Part shown: piece by piece, positions 35,030-47,754 of the stretch
How the letters are laid out: every line of letters begins with the position of its first letter
How positions within the stretch are numbered: position 1 is the first letter of the stretch
Program-made: the position numbers and the translations under genes
Notes under the pieces: generated by a model
Databases searched by the model: none
The model's input: the letters and a program-made list of their open reading frames with translations, nothing else
Told to the model about the DNA's origin: nothing
Source of the DNA: Mucor racemosus
Taxonomy: Eukaryota; Mucoromycota; Mucoromycetes; Mucorales; Mucoraceae
NCBI GenBank assembly: GCA_027405735.1
Contig: JAPEHQ010000004.1
Coordinates: 1,612,001-1,676,000, forward strand
DNA length: 64,000 nt
Direction of reading: 5' to 3'

Positions 35030-35847
35030 ATGAGTGCCGAAGAAATTGAATCTTACAAGTTTCAATTAGAGCAAGTTGAACTCGCTTTACAGTCAGACCC
35101 TGAAAATGAAGAGTTAAAGAAACTTCAAAACGATTTACAAGAGTTGATTACCATGTTTGAAGCAGCTGCTGAGCCTGCATCTCCAAAGAAGAAGGAAACT
35201 CAAACACATCAACAGCAATCAACGCCCAGCACTGCAAATAACACCGCAACAGCGCTCAAGACTCACGAGTTTTCAGTAGATCAAGAGGTAATGGCACGTT
35301 GGTCGGGAGATGGAGAGTTTTATAAAGCAACCATTACAGCCATCGGTGGTGCTGATCAAGTATTTTCTGTTAAATTCAAAGGTTATTCCGAAGCAGAATT
35401 TGTTAAAGCAGAAGATATTAAACCAATCCAAAGTAAGAAAAGAGCTGGTGTATTTGAAAACGTTTTAGGTGACCCCAAAAAGAAAAAGAAGGACACAGCA
35501 GCCTTTTCATCTTCAACATCATCTTCAGCAGCAACATCAACAGCAGCACCTACGGGAACAAAAAAGAAGAAGGCAGTAGAATTTGAAAATAAAAAGAATG
35601 CTTGGTTAAATTTTGCTACTGGAGGCAGTAAGAAAAAGAAAGCTACACCTGTGATTAACAAAAAGAGTATTTTCAAGACTCCTGATAATCCTGAAGGAAA
35701 AGGTATTGTTGTAAATGAAACTTTGTTTAACCATGTGACACTAATCTATTTATGACAGTTGGTGTTATTGGCAGTGGTAAAGGCATGACAAGTTATCAAC
35801 AAAGAGGTAAACATGTTTATGCACCATCTACAACTACTGATGAATAA
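35030..35847 (+). CDS. Survival motor neuron-related splicing factor SPF30/SMNDC1
   Basis: A nuclear spliceosome-assembly factor that binds methylated Sm proteins through a Tudor domain. Exons 35030-35702 and 35759-35847 give 253 aa, close to the family's ~240. The N-terminal helix (EEIESYKFQLEQVELALQSD) is followed by a linker. The Tudor domain is at about residues 82-135: QEVMARWSGDGEFYKATITA and VKFKGYSEAEFVKAEDIKP. Lys-rich segments and the C-terminal KSIFKTPDNPEGKVGV motif follow. The intron interrupts the last motif; without it the protein would end in an unrelated tail. The family and domain are clear. Confidence 0.93.
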
Positions 35848-38197
35848 ATTATCATGCTTTTTCTTTTTTTTTTAAATCCAATAATGTAAATATGGGGAAG
35901 ATCTAAACAATCTAATCAATACACAACCTGACATTGGACATTGTATTAATGTCAACAACAGAAAATGCGGTAGTAAATCATTTTATTTAATTGCAAATTT
36001 GAATATGGTATCTAACGATTAAATAATTTAATAAATGCTATTTTATATACTAAAAGTACACGGACAATCCATATGCTAGGAATCTGCATCGATTGTTGTT
36101 ATTTTTGTTGTTTACATTCCTTGCTGCTACTGTATTGCGCCAGTACTTTGAACCATGTTGAGATAATTGCAATGCGGATCAAATTTATAATGAACAAGTT
36201 TGTTCACAAATATACAGACAGATTTTTTCATCCATTTGAGCTATTGCTGATAGTGTTTTAACTCATGATGTAGACAATTTATTTAACGGGTTATAATTAA
36301 ATGGCGCTTGATTAAGATGAGGACACCCAATATCGCGTAATTTAAAGGCATGAAGTTCTGTAGCTACTCAAATTAATAAGCAAGCATTACATGGTACTCA
36401 AATGATATAATGATTCCTTTGATTGAAATTGGTCACAGTTTAATATTTTGCCTTTGTCAGTTTACAAAAAGCAATCAGTAATAGATATCGCACCATGTTT
36501 ACATTTGAACAAGTTGAATTACTTATTTTCAAAGCTTTTTGGCAAGTTCCACGTGTATACAAATACCAAAATAAAGCACCACTACATCCCAGAATCTGAG
36601 AATACACCCGGCTGTTGTGCTTGAATATATAAATATTCATTTTATTAACTGAAACTCAATTAACGTTTTATCTATATTATACCCGATTCTAAATTAAAAG
36701 ATTAATTAGCCAGTTTGAAGCTTCGTTGCGGCAAGTAAAGGCTTATCGACTCCATAATTTCAACAAAAAATTGAACAAATGCTGCATGCAACAGCCATCT
36801 GTATATTTTAAACACCGCGCCAATGAGAGTTTGAGAGGTTTGTATTGAGTGCATTGTCAGGAACATGAATAAATTACACTCTCTCAGAAAACAAATGAAT
36901 GTTCAATGAATTCAGCTACCATTAATAAAACAAAAATACTTACATTAATTTAACGTGTTTATAAAATATATTAAATGTTGAAAGCACATGATTCAAAGTT
37001 TTAAATAAACAAAACAATTCTTTAAACCAAATACAAATACAATCCGCGTTTTGCTGAATCTGGAAACAAAAGGGATGTATTTCGCATTATAAAAGTAATT
37101 GTTTATTTAGAACATTGCTTTAACTATCTGGTGCTTTATAATTACATCAAAATAGTTTAGATCAATGCTGTAATGACCGGTTGTTATTTCAGAAACAAGG
37201 TGGCTTTCCCTTCTGATGAATAAAAACCATGGATCTACATATTCGAAATTGATCAACGATATGGATCCACAGACATTGAATGATTTTCATTAATGCAGTA
37301 ATGGCAGCAGATTTGGCATATTTTACCACTACACATTTTGCGTTTTACTAAAAATAGAAATAGTTGCACAAGATCCGTCAATACGCTAAACCCGGTTATT
37401 TGATTGCATTTGACCAAAATGCCCAAAATGTCACCGAATCACAAGTTGCACCTGACCAGGTAGGGGCCCTATTTTTTATTTTTTTTATTTTGCTAAATTT
37501 CGATAATTCAAAACAAGATTTTGTATCTCGATAGATTATGTATTAGCGTCATTATTGTTTAGTATAGAGGACGCATGTTCTTAATAGATTTTATGGACAA
37601 AGTTTCATCCGACATTGAGTTCAAAGTAAAGCAAAAGAACAACAACAGCGATCTCAATTAACAAGGTCCATAATGAATCTCCGAGTAATAAGCTATCTAA
37701 AATGAATAAACATGAGCATGAGACATAGATTACTTGATTTAGATTCTCTTTTTTCTTATACTTGAATCACGTTAAAAATTTAAAATTTGGTTTCTGGCTG
37801 ATATATTCCTTTGTTTAATAAAGAGAAACACTCTTTTACAGTTCGTGTAACTAGAGTAAGATTGTAAAATAGCACAAAAAGACATAGAAACATATACAAA
37901 AAAGGGACTTTTTTATTTGTATCTTCCAATGATATTTGAATGAAAAAAATCTCCACCTTTTTAATAACTGCTTTTCCTCTGTACAATTCCCTTTTTCTTC
38001 CCTTCTTCTCACATCTTTTCTTTCTACTCGATTTTTCATTTTTTCTTCATTTGATTTGTCTATTTTCTCACAGCAAAGAAAAAATCTATTTCTCTCTAAA
38101 TTCGATACATATTTGTTTATAAATTATACGCAAATTCACTGAGAAAAAAAAAAAAATAGAAGCAACAATTTTAAATTAAGAAATCTTATAATACAAA
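35848..38197. other. 2.3-kb gene-poor region with one possible small two-exon relic
   Basis: No intact gene is visible. One stretch deserves note: plus-strand frames 37364-37459 and 37563-37661 join across a GT..AG intron in phase. They read QYAKPGYLIAFDQNAQNVTE then YRGRMFLIDFMDKVSSDIEF and end at a stop. There is no upstream start I can support. The last ~200 bp are pyrimidine-rich and should hold the promoter of the next gene. Confidence 0.4.
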
Positions 38198-38669
38198 ATG
38201 TTGCCTCAGTTTGGCTTTATTGTTGCACAGGCTGGTGCAGATTCGCATCCACCAACGCCTAATAATAACACACCACCAGCAACAACAACATCAACATCAT
38301 CGTCATCAGTACCTACTCCACAATTGACTAAACCATATCCTCCTCCTTCAAATCAACAACAATCTCAACAACAAACAAATCAACCTCCACACCCCCAAGG
38401 AGACTATTATTATACGCGACATTCTCCACCCTCTAATAGCAGTAGTATGTTACCGCCGCCTTTGCCTTACATGTATTCTTCTGTCCCACCTCCACCTCCA
38501 CCTATGACAAGGGATGAATATTACAGTAATAGATATCAACCACCTTATGATGTACGCAATGACCAATATAGATCTCTTCAACCGTTGCCACCTCCTCCAC
38601 TTCCTTCTAGTTGGCAAGACGGAAGTTATATGGACCCATATCATTCACCTGCCTGGCAACCTCAACAGC

Positions 38670-38703
<34 letters not shown>

Positions 38704-40167
38704 GCAGCCACCATCTTACTCAATGATGCAAGCTCCCCCCTCGCATCATCATCATGTCCCTCCTCCTCCTCCTTCTCAAGTTCAACATCAGCATCTACCT
38801 CCACCTCCACCAACTGCTCCTGTTCAATCTTATCAACAACATGCACCACCTCAACAACAACAACAACAACAACAACAACAGCTTCCACCACAATCACATC
38901 AACATCAACAAGGTCCTCCTCTTTCTATTCCTCCTCCTCAACCCCAACATCATACTAACATTACTAATTCCACTAATCATACTACACCACCACCGCCAGC
39001 ACCAATTCATCATGGTGGCACTAAATCTGTTGTACCACCGCCATTACCCCCACAACCTCAACAGAAACTGCAACAACATGATGATTACACTTATGAAGAT
39101 CAACATAATAACCAACAATATCATCGTTGGCAAGGTAAATTATGCGTTTAACTTTATTGTTAAACACGTCATTGAATCCAAATCCTTAAAAAAAAATTGC
39201 TTTATAGAACCAATAGAAGAGAACAAGATGTTACGCCGGATCCGGGAATTCAATGATTTAATGACATGGATGGACAGTGAATTTTGGGAACAATGTGATG
39301 AGTAAGTTTTCCCTTGTATTTAATAGAGTTTTTATTTATTTATTTTATTTATTGTGCATAGAATTTATCGGGAGAAATTGCAATCCTTGCAAGAAGAGAT
39401 TCGGACGATTCAAGAAGGTAATAAAAGTAAAATTTTGAGAGCTTTTTTCAGTAGCCGAATGAAAAATGAACAGAACTTTAATAATGTTGTAATTAAAGGC
39501 ACGCATTCAGCATTTACAGAGACACTGACAGATATTGAAATGTGCCGCGAACAGACAATTCAGTATGCAGAGTTTTTCAAAAATTATGAATTGTCATTGA
39601 GCAAACATCAATATGATCAAGAAATGAGTTTAATACAGGATGAGTTTGAGGTAAATTAATTTTGATCCAATTTTAATTAATATTAACCTGATTTGATAGT
39701 CGGAAAGACACAATCTTCATGACCTTGTTTTACAAGCTATTGATGATAGAAAAAAACAAGTTAAAGAAGACAAAGATGATTATGAATTTGATGTGCAGGA
39801 CCTGTTCAAAGATGCATATGCACGAGTTAACACTAAGCGTAGTCTAAGAAAGAGAACACCGTTCGATAGACATAATAGTGCATCACCATCTCGTCAAGAG
39901 AGACGTAGAAGAGGTATTGTTAATTAAATTAGATATAGAAAATAAGACATTAATACATGATATATAGAGAGACAAGCTACACCACATAATATTCATGCAC
40001 AACCATCGACAACAGAAGAAGAAGAATTGGAATCAGAATTCCTTAATATGAAGGTAAATTACTAGATAAATTCCTGTAGATTCCATTTACTTAACCAATT
40101 TTTACAGGGCGGTGCAGCAGCAAGAAGACAAGCCGCTCAAATATCTTCATCGCAACAAAGACGATAG
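38198..40167 (+). CDS. Sds3/BRMS1-family Sin3-HDAC complex subunit
   Basis: Sds3 proteins hold together the Sin3/Rpd3 histone deacetylase corepressor. Exons 38198-39134, 39208-39301, 39362-39650, 39700-39913, 39968-40053 and 40108-40167 close to 559 aa. Residues 1-310 are low-complexity Pro/Gln/His with two poly-Gln tracts encoded by CAA/CAG runs (38664-38704, 38850-38882). The conserved part follows: IYREKLQSLQEEIRTIQEGN, an insertion-like basic segment, then CREQTIQYAEFFKNYELSLS and SERHNLHDLVLQAIDDRKKQ. This matches the coiled-coil Sds3 domain of SUDS3/BRMS1 (LFRERLSQLR, LESEKLLLYD). The C-terminus is Arg/Lys-rich. The long Pro/Gln N-terminus is unusual for the family. Confidence 0.83.
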
Positions 40168-40297
40168 ATGTTTGCGATTGTTCGTCTGAACATATAACAT
40201 ATACACAAAACGAGACGAAATGTACATCTCTCATCCACATAATACAGACACACAACTTACACAAAACACACTTTAATTTTATTTACAAATATTCTTC

Positions 40298-41446
40298 TTA
40301 AGCTATCAATAATGGAGTACTTTCATTTGGTTGATAATACATTTGTTTACATACATCGAATTTACAAATTGGACACTATATAATAATACACATAAATACA
40401 AAATTAATACAATTCCATACAACTTTAACTTACATATTTCTTCCTGGTAATAAGCCATGTATCTACACATAATGAATGAAATTCATGTTTACAAGGTAAT
40501 TTGCGTAATATATCTCCCTCTTGATAAGTTTCCAGACAAATGATACATTCTTCTTCCTCGTCATCCTTGTTTTCTTTATGAAATATCTTTGATTTCAGTT
40601 TGTAAACTAATTCTGCCGGCGCTTTAGTTTGATGAGATGCAATGCGATGCTCTTCTCTTTGTTGTTGACGTTGCTGATGAATTCGCCATGTTAAATACAA
40701 CGCATAAAGTATACTTGAAGGTAATAATACAGCGAAAAATAAAATTAAATCTGATAAAGACCTTTTTGATAATAAAATAAGAATCAGTTATCAATTTATC
40801 TACAAGAAAAATGCATCATTTTTTATTTGACTTACCAAGAAAATAATTCGTTTTTGGTTATCTTTATAATGACAGACGAGTTTTGTTTATCATGTAAATG
40901 TTGTATTAATGATAAGAATTGATATTGTGCTACATAAACACTTGGTATATTCACATCAGATGCATCAGTATCTAAAAAGAACGAAATTCTAGTCTTATTT
41001 ACCTACAAGCTACATCGTTTTAGTTTTTACCTGTGGCATACATGGTTATCCATCCATTATAATGTCGATCCCCGATAATTACAGCTTTTGCTCCGCTAGA
41101 TTGTAGTGATTTAACCTTGTCCAGAAACGAACATCCTCCTCTTTCAACGATGGCAATCCAATTTTCACCCTGAGATTTACATGGTACGCAACCTTCATTG
41201 CTTTCAATCGGTGCAAACAATAAATTGCCCAGAATGCCATGTTTTGTGAGGCGAGGACCAAAAGCAGCTGGCTTATCAAGATGGGTATCATTACTATTCT
41301 ACACAAGATTTAATATAACTTTATAACGCGGTGCATATATATATATATATATATATTCTAAACATTACCACAATAAATATATGGCATACTATTGATTGGT
41401 ATAATACAATACATATGAACACAACATTCATTTTAAAATTATTCAT
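40298..41446 (-). CDS. PA-TM-RING ubiquitin ligase (RNF13-like)
   Basis: A membrane E3 ligase of the endolysosomal type. Exons 41446-41369, 41298-41031, 40971-40836, 40761-40434 and 40375-40298 close to 295 aa. Exon 1 encodes a signal peptide ([16 protein letters not shown]). A protease-associated domain follows, with [20 protein letters not shown] and [10 protein letters not shown]. One membrane helix ([20 protein letters not shown]) and a RING-H2 come next. The RING spacing is C-x2-C-x14-C-x-H-x2-H-x2-C-x11-C-x2-C ([25 protein letters not shown]). The last Cys pair is on the final exon, so all five exons are needed. It converges on the Sds3 gene with 130 bp between stops. Confidence 0.92.
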
Positions 41447-41448
41447 CT

Positions 41449-41493
<45 letters not shown>

Positions 41494-41869
41494 GGATGGT
41501 AGATATAGAATAGAGGGAAAAAGAAAAAAAAAAAGCCTTGGATCCTATTTGTTGTTAAATAATAATGTTTTTGTTTATATTATACTCTCACTCTTATACC
41601 GTCACTAAGTTGATTGATTGATGTATCATGTCATGGCAAATTGCCTGACACTTTTCCTTGCACAAATTGCATAATCAATTTAAAAATGCGCTTTTTTTTT
41701 TTTCGAAATCATGAAATCATGAAACACATGTGTATAAAAACCAACTCGGATAAATACACCATAAAATGAGATTAATAAAGAGAAATATTCCGAATGCAAT
41801 ACATCCTTTGCTTTCTCTTGTATTTTAATATTCATATTCATATTCATATTCATATTCATATTCATTGGA
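41447..41869. promoter_or_regulatory. Shared divergent promoter region
   Basis: 423 bp between the divergent starts of the PA-TM-RING and GH16 genes. It contains a poly-A run of about 40 nt (41451-41490) just upstream of the RING start and a six-fold TATTCA hexamer repeat (41828-41865) just before the GH16 start. No specific factor site is claimed. Confidence 0.55.
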
Positions 41870-43019
41870 ATGATCTTTTTCATTATATTAGTATATACCT
41901 ATTCAGCAATAGCAGCTCAATTTTCAACATTCTCACAATGTGATTGTGGCTATTCAGATCCAGCTACATCAGCAACATGGTCAGAAATGTGGCACATGGA
42001 TTTCGAAAAAAATGATGGAGCTACTCCAAATATGCAACAACAGCAACTCTATGCATACAAAGAATTGTTTTTCTCTGATTATATAATTCAAGCGAAATTC
42101 AATGACTCTTACCCTCGAGTATTTCGAAAAGAAAATGTGTGGATTCACGATGAATCACTAGAAGTGAGCATTACAGTTGATCCAAGCAAATCAAAGCCAG
42201 AAGAAAAGATCAAATGTGGAGGTGTGGGAACCAATCGACAAGATTTTATGTATGGCACCTTTAAAAGTTTTATGCGAGCTACCAAGGTGGAAGGCACAGT
42301 TGCAGGTATGTTTTTATACAATGCTCAAGGTGAAATTGACATTGAATTGCTCAGTTCGGTGAACCCTTCGCAAGCTTACTTTGCTATGCATCCGGGATTA
42401 ATTGAAAACGGTAAAGCTTCTCCGCTTACACATGGTAATGTAGAGCTTGGTTTTGATCCTGCAAATGATTACCATGAGTATCGCTTTGATTGGTTTCCAA
42501 ATTTAACTGTATTTTATGTCGATGGTGTCGAATCCTATCGTATGACTACCAATGTATTGAATTTACCAAGCCGAGTGATGTTTAATCATTGGACAGATGG
42601 AAATGCAAATTTCAGTCAAGGTCCAGCAACGGAAAATGCTAGTATCAACATTAAAAATATGACATTTTTCTTTAATTCATCTGACATAAATAATGCCCCA
42701 ACGTGTTTGAACTCTAAAACTGCTTGCGATATTCAAAGTAATTTTTTTTTTCATTATATTACAATGCAAATGCGTGTACTAATAGTCAAAAAATGTAGAA
42801 ATCACAAAATCCTTACAAGGCGGTAATCAGCAAGCTTCCGCTGGAGGCAATGACTCTGACGAAGATTTACTACTTAGTCCTTTTCAGCGAACAAAAGCTG
42901 CCTCAAGTTCCAGTACAACAATGATAGGCATATCTGATCTTCTTTCTTATTATGCATACACAGTCCTATTTACATCTATTTGGCTAGTTTTGATGCCATA
43001 TTCTTTAATAAATCTATGA
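41870..43019 (+). CDS. GH16-family secreted, probably GPI-anchored glycosidase/transglycosylase
   Basis: GH16 enzymes act on beta-glucans or chitin-glucan links at the cell wall. Exons 41870-42737 and 42799-43019 give 362 aa. It has a signal peptide (MIFFIILVYTYSAIAA), an N-terminal CDCGYSDP motif, and the GH16 active-site motif GEIDIEL (nucleophile Glu, Asp, acid/base Glu). NYHEYRFDWFP-like text then YVDGV and NHWTDGNANFSQGP follow, typical of the family. Exon 2 adds a Ser-rich linker and a hydrophobic tail (YTVLFTSIWLVLMPYSL) that fits a GPI signal. Substrate cannot be read from sequence. The start is chosen by the signal peptide. Confidence 0.87.
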
Positions 43020-43204
43020 ATACGATAGACCCTACTCATTTAAAGAGCATCACATTCTGTAGATAGCAACAAAAATATATACAATCTGGTTTTTCAGTGT
43101 TTTTTCATATTTGAAAAATACTGTAAAATATGTAAATTTGGTCACATTTTGTTGTCTGTTCCTAAAAGTAATTTTTATCTAACGATAGGTTTGACAAGGT
43201 GAGA

Positions 43205-44600
43205 TTTACTAAAAAAAAAACAAATTGGTCTTATTTTTCATCCCTGCCCAACTTTTTTTTTTCACTAAATAACATCAAGAAAAAATTATATGCCAATGTA
43301 CCTGAGATGCCCACCTTTAATCCAAAAACAAGTATCCGGAAATATCCTATTTTTTACAATTGGTATTAATTTTTCAACGCTAATGTTTCAGATTTTTTAC
43401 GCGTATTTCACTGCTAAAGAATTAAAAACTTTGAGGCTTCGTATCTCTAGACACAATTAAGCTATACTAACACTTTTTAATAATAAAACTTACTTGTTTT
43501 GAAGTGATCTATAACATATTTAAGTATAGAAAAAATCTGCACTTTTATTTTTTTTTTCATTTTTTTGGCATTTTTGTAGTAGATTTCAAAATATTCGTTA
43601 AATTGAGCATTAGTTTTTTTTTACTCATGTCATTGAACTCGTTGAGCTCTCTCGGATCCAATTTAGTGTTTTTTAAAATATTAATTTTTCGTAGAGATAT
43701 CCTCAAAAATGTGTAAAAAAGATACCTTCATTTCCAGCCACCATTTTTCCCTTGTATACCCTCATCCCAAATTCTGAATCTGAAAAAAATTGGACAAAAA
43801 TGTTGTTTTCTCCACGAAAAATACAGCTAGAAGGCTCAGCAATAGCTCAATCGACAGATAATTTTTTTTCACACTATTGTCATTAATTATATTTTAAATA
43901 TGCTTATAAAAAGTGATGTGTATCCTCAAAAAACCTCCACAATTTCAATTGCATTTTACGCAAATTTTAATGTGAAATGTTTGTCTGAATTTTATTTAGA
44001 TGGATGCAAAATTCAAAACTGTACAAAAACTATTTAATACACTAGGTCAACTTACTCTGCAGTTCTTGAGCGATTAAACAATTTTGTTTTTTTGAATCAT
44101 TTTTCGTCCATTTTTAAAAATAAATTTTGGAATCCCGTTATGATAGGTTTTAAGCCGTGATAAAAACTATTATTTTGATTATCTCGACGAAAAATTAATA
44201 TTTTTCGCTAAAACAAAAAATCCAGAGTAGCAATCAATTAGACCTATCTTGTGAATACAGAAATTAAGCCCTTAATAATGAGTTTTAATTTTTACAAAAC
44301 AATAAACTATTATTTACAACTGCAGCAGAAAACATAGAAAAAATCCCATCCTTGTGAATATTGATCCAATTAACCTCCGATCATACACGATGATAGATTT
44401 AAATATTTTCTGCAAAGAAATTTATATTTCTACTTTCATAAGTCGTTCTGAATTGAGAAACTCGTCAGCAAAACATGCTATTTCTGTCGACTGAAACCAT
44501 TAAAAGATTTGCTTTCAACGAAGAATGATCCAAGTTAGCGCCAATGTTATATCACACAAGTCCTAAAACAGTATCCATAAATGGTATTAATTCTAGCTTC
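43205..44600 (+). repeat. Family B repeat, copy 3
   Basis: Collinear with 31470-32500. Beyond about 44280 it matches copy 4 in reverse (44290-44560 against 57560-57835), so copies 3 and 4 share an end that copy 2 lacks. The conserved small frame on the minus strand (about 43560-43760) is open apart from one frameshift near its start. Confidence 0.8.
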
Positions 44601-45292
44601 CATGAACCGTTGTTCGTTGTTGAGAAAATCAGTTAATAGCCTTCTGTACTTCTGTATTTAAATAACGGCAAATCGTAAATCTTTGATTTTAAATGAGTTT
44701 TTTTCATAGGTTGATAATTAATCAATCATTAATCTAATAGTAGATAATGTGGTTAATTATCCAGTTTTTAAATTTTCGAAAAATAAGCATTTCTGATGGA
44801 ATAAATGAAAATACAAGATGTCAAGCTAGATTATTGGTTTAAAAACAAACCTCAACAACAGAGAAAATTTGTTTTTATAATTTTTTTGAAATTGATTGCT
44901 TGATTTAAAAGTTATGAGTAGATTTAGAATTAGTTTGGCTATACAAAACGTTAGACTGACAAGTGATGGTTACTGTGTTAAACTAAGATACAATTTCCCG
45001 ACATAAGAAATTAAATGGTAACTCACATAAAAGCATGTTCTAATATTCAAATAGATATAACATGAATTTAACAGTAAATACAGAAAGTATTAGTAATTTA
45101 ACATATAATAAAATAGACCGATTCATAGACAAAACAAATTGATTCATAAATAAATTGAAGAAGCACATAGACCAAAGTAAGGATTGCTTTATGCGGATCA
45201 TTAACCAACATGTCAAAAACAGGCATGAACAAATTAATTGTTTTAACAAAAAGAATAAATATATGGATATTGCATGAAGATAATGGAAATAT
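44601..45292. other. Gene-free stretch
   Basis: AT-rich sequence between family B copy 3 and the coding relic. The open frames here lack coding character. Nothing is supported. Confidence 0.4.
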
Positions 45293-45440
45293 GCTTCTAT
45301 CATTTAATAGTAACATCATAATGATAATAGACGTATGGAATGCAGCATTGTCTGATTCGCAAGTTAAAAATCACGGCTTGACAGATGTCCTAAGTTAGTA
45401 ATTCGGTTATTCCTAATTCTGATAAATCACTGACAGTTAC
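45293..45440 (+). pseudogene. Coding relic, second copy of the 33600-34070 sequence
   Basis: Reads MLLSFNSNIIMIIDVWNAAL then VKNHGLTDVLS before a stop, related at protein and DNA level to the minus strand near 33890-34000. It sits directly upstream of the gag remnant but shares no obvious boundary with it. Confidence 0.45.
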
Positions 45441-45612
45441 GGTGCCACCCCAGATGTAATAAAATCATAACTAATATAAATAGAGTAGAAATGTAGACCT
45501 ATTTCACACCATCCATTATTTAAATAAAGTAGGACTTAAACTGTATCTAAGCTTTTATTTTTACATTTTACTGCATTTTTTACAGTTTACATCAATTATT
45601 GATTATGCCTAC

Positions 45613-47240
45613 ATGTCTTCTGTTGTCTCTGATTCTCCCTTGTCCCCCGAGCAACCTTTGTCTCCTGAACCTTTGGAACAATCCTTATTACCTATTACTG
45701 CCGTATCGGTTGCTACTGAGAAGCTGAAGGACATGGAAATCTCCCCTCCTCCTCCTACCGTAGATGATGAACACAAGTCTAGTACCACATCTGATAAAGA
45801 GATCCTGGAAGATGCTCGCCCTCCTACCCCTATTCCCTACAAAGAAATTTTGAAAAGAACTTTGCAAAGAAAGGAAAAAGTAAAAAAGGACTACCTTGAA
45901 ACAATGTATAATTTGGAAATAAGTACAAGAAGTAAGAAAACAAATGAACTACGGGAAGCCCTATCAAATTTGGAGTTGCACATCAAGGCTTTAACTGTAG
46001 GCCTTAAGACTACTACCAATTCAACAAGTAAATTGGTGATCTCTTCTTGGCTTCAGATTAGTAAGAGGGACTTCCGAAAGTTCCAGTTGGAGGACAGTAA
46101 AAACAAGCCTTTCCCTCAGGAAGAAGTCTACAAGTCGGTCGATCACTTTCAAGATGAATTTGAAAAGATTGTTTATTTGTTGGGGCAAGACATAAACGAT
46201 GTATGGAAAAAATAGATCCCTTTAACCCTTCTTTATGATCTTGATGACTGGATGAAGACAGTGGTTCTCAAATCTGTCTCTTGGTTAGAGGTCAAGTCCG
46301 TCTTTTCTAAGAAATTTGGTACAGTAATGTCCAAACTACACAAGAAGAGAGCTGTCATGACCATGGCTACTGAAGACGATGAAACGTTGGATGAATATTC
46401 TATTCAGTTTTTCCGTACAGCAGGGGAAGCTGGCTACCATCGAGAGGACTTAACACTTGGCGATATCTTTCTGCTTAGCCTTCTTGATGAATGGCAGCTA
46501 AGTATTTTAACTGTCTTATTGTCTCACATTCATCAGCAAGGATGGACCCCTACAAAACTTTTTAACTGTTGCTGTAAATTTACTTGGTGAAAGAGCACCA
46601 GGTTCCTGGAATACCTCTCGTAAGTCAAGTAATCCTTTGTTGAAACGAAAGTTTCACTCTGAGAAGCCTTTCGCTGCTTCCATGTCTTCTTCCGGTGTCG
46701 ATCTCACCTCTGAGTTACTTAAAGCAAGGATGTTAGGGAAAAAAATAGTCCAAATCGTACTACCAAGAATCATGCTCCTTGCCGTCATTCCTGTCGTACT
46801 TGGGGTCATGGCAACACTTGTGAAGAGTATCATGCTGCTAAGAAGCAAAAGTCTGTTTCTGTTTCCGTTTTGTCGGTCTCTTCTACTTCCAAAAGTGAAG
46901 GAAGTGAAGATGAAAATTTAGAAAATAGCATCAAGGAAATTTATGAAAATAGAGCATATCCTTGTAAGTCGCAAAAGACAAACAATAACAATAATATGAA
47001 ACTAATAACACCTTTACTATTAAATAATAGAAGAGTCATTGGCAAAGTTGATCCTTGTTTGGATATTAGTTTTATAATATTAAAAGTTTAAATAAAGATC
47101 TCTCATCTATTAAAACAATCAAAACAAATGGTTACATAAACTTCCTTTTAGTAAATGATAATAAACAAAACAGCTCTGTAACTAGAGTTGATACAATAAA
47201 ACTGAGCCAATGGAAGTTACATGCAAAAATAACATTATAT
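45613..47240 (+). pseudogene. Retrotransposon gag-protease remnant
   Basis: Gag of Ty3/gypsy style: a Ser/Pro-rich start, a helical capsid-like part (DLDDWMKTVVLKSVSWLEVK, TLDEYSIQFFRTAGEAGY), and a variant zinc knuckle (CRHSCRTWGHGNTC, about 46775-46816). It then runs into a protease-like segment (RRVIGKVD) in which the expected DTG is not seen. The frame is broken by an in-frame TAG at 46213 and frameshifts near 46565 and 46735. Protease-like text continues to about 47240, where an LTR in the opposite orientation cuts it. No reverse transcriptase follows. Confidence 0.75.
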
Positions 47241-47241
47241 T

Positions 47242-47754
47242 TGTCGTATATTTTCAGATTTAATAAATTATACTTAAAAAAGAATGAGTGATGAATCAGT
47301 TCTTCAACTGTATAATAAAAACAAGATATCATTTATTTAGATATAAAAGTATGGCCTTTTATATTGATTTGACATTGAGATCCTGAGATGTAATTTAAGG
47401 CGCTATTGAACCATTGGGTCTGTTGGATAGTAATCTATGGATTGAAATGGATCAATCATAATTTAACCGTTCTTGCAGAGCTTGTGAGTTGTCTTTTTTT
47501 AATGCTGCGCTAAATGTGCTTGAATGTTGATTTGATAGCTACTTAATTGGTTGACCGCTGGGATGAAATAGTACGGTGTCCTAATTGAGGTCCAAGCGTT
47601 CTTGGTAATCACTGGATTAAACTTGATATGCTAGGAGTTTTTTATATCCAATATCAAGGCTTGCACTTCAATACATGTCGTAGTCAATAGGTTGTAAGAT
47701 GTATTGATACTGTAGAAGGTGATAATGTATGATACTAGTAGTTGGAATACAACA
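47242..47754 (-). mobile_element. LTR of the TGTTGTAT family, no matching TSD
   Basis: About 513 bp, running from TGTCGTAT to ATACAACA in the orientation opposite to the copy at 18648-19176. Flanking pentamers differ (ATATT, ATAAC). It joins the gag remnant on the left directly to family A on the right, so a rearrangement or one end of a larger element is likely. Confidence 0.8.

Noticed and set aside
38607..38958. Long frames of Val-, Thr- or Asn-repeats on both strands at the Sds3 N-terminus
   Set aside because: Alternative frames of CAA/CAG and CCT/CCA repeats, not genes.
41680..41883. A minus-strand frame with Met-Asn repeats
   Set aside because: Translation of the TATTCA hexamer microsatellite in the promoter region.
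45613..47754. A complete LTR retrotransposon with the LTR at 47242 as its 3' LTR
   Set aside because: By its TATA box the LTR is in the opposite orientation to gag, no second LTR or RT/integrase is present, and no target duplication matches.
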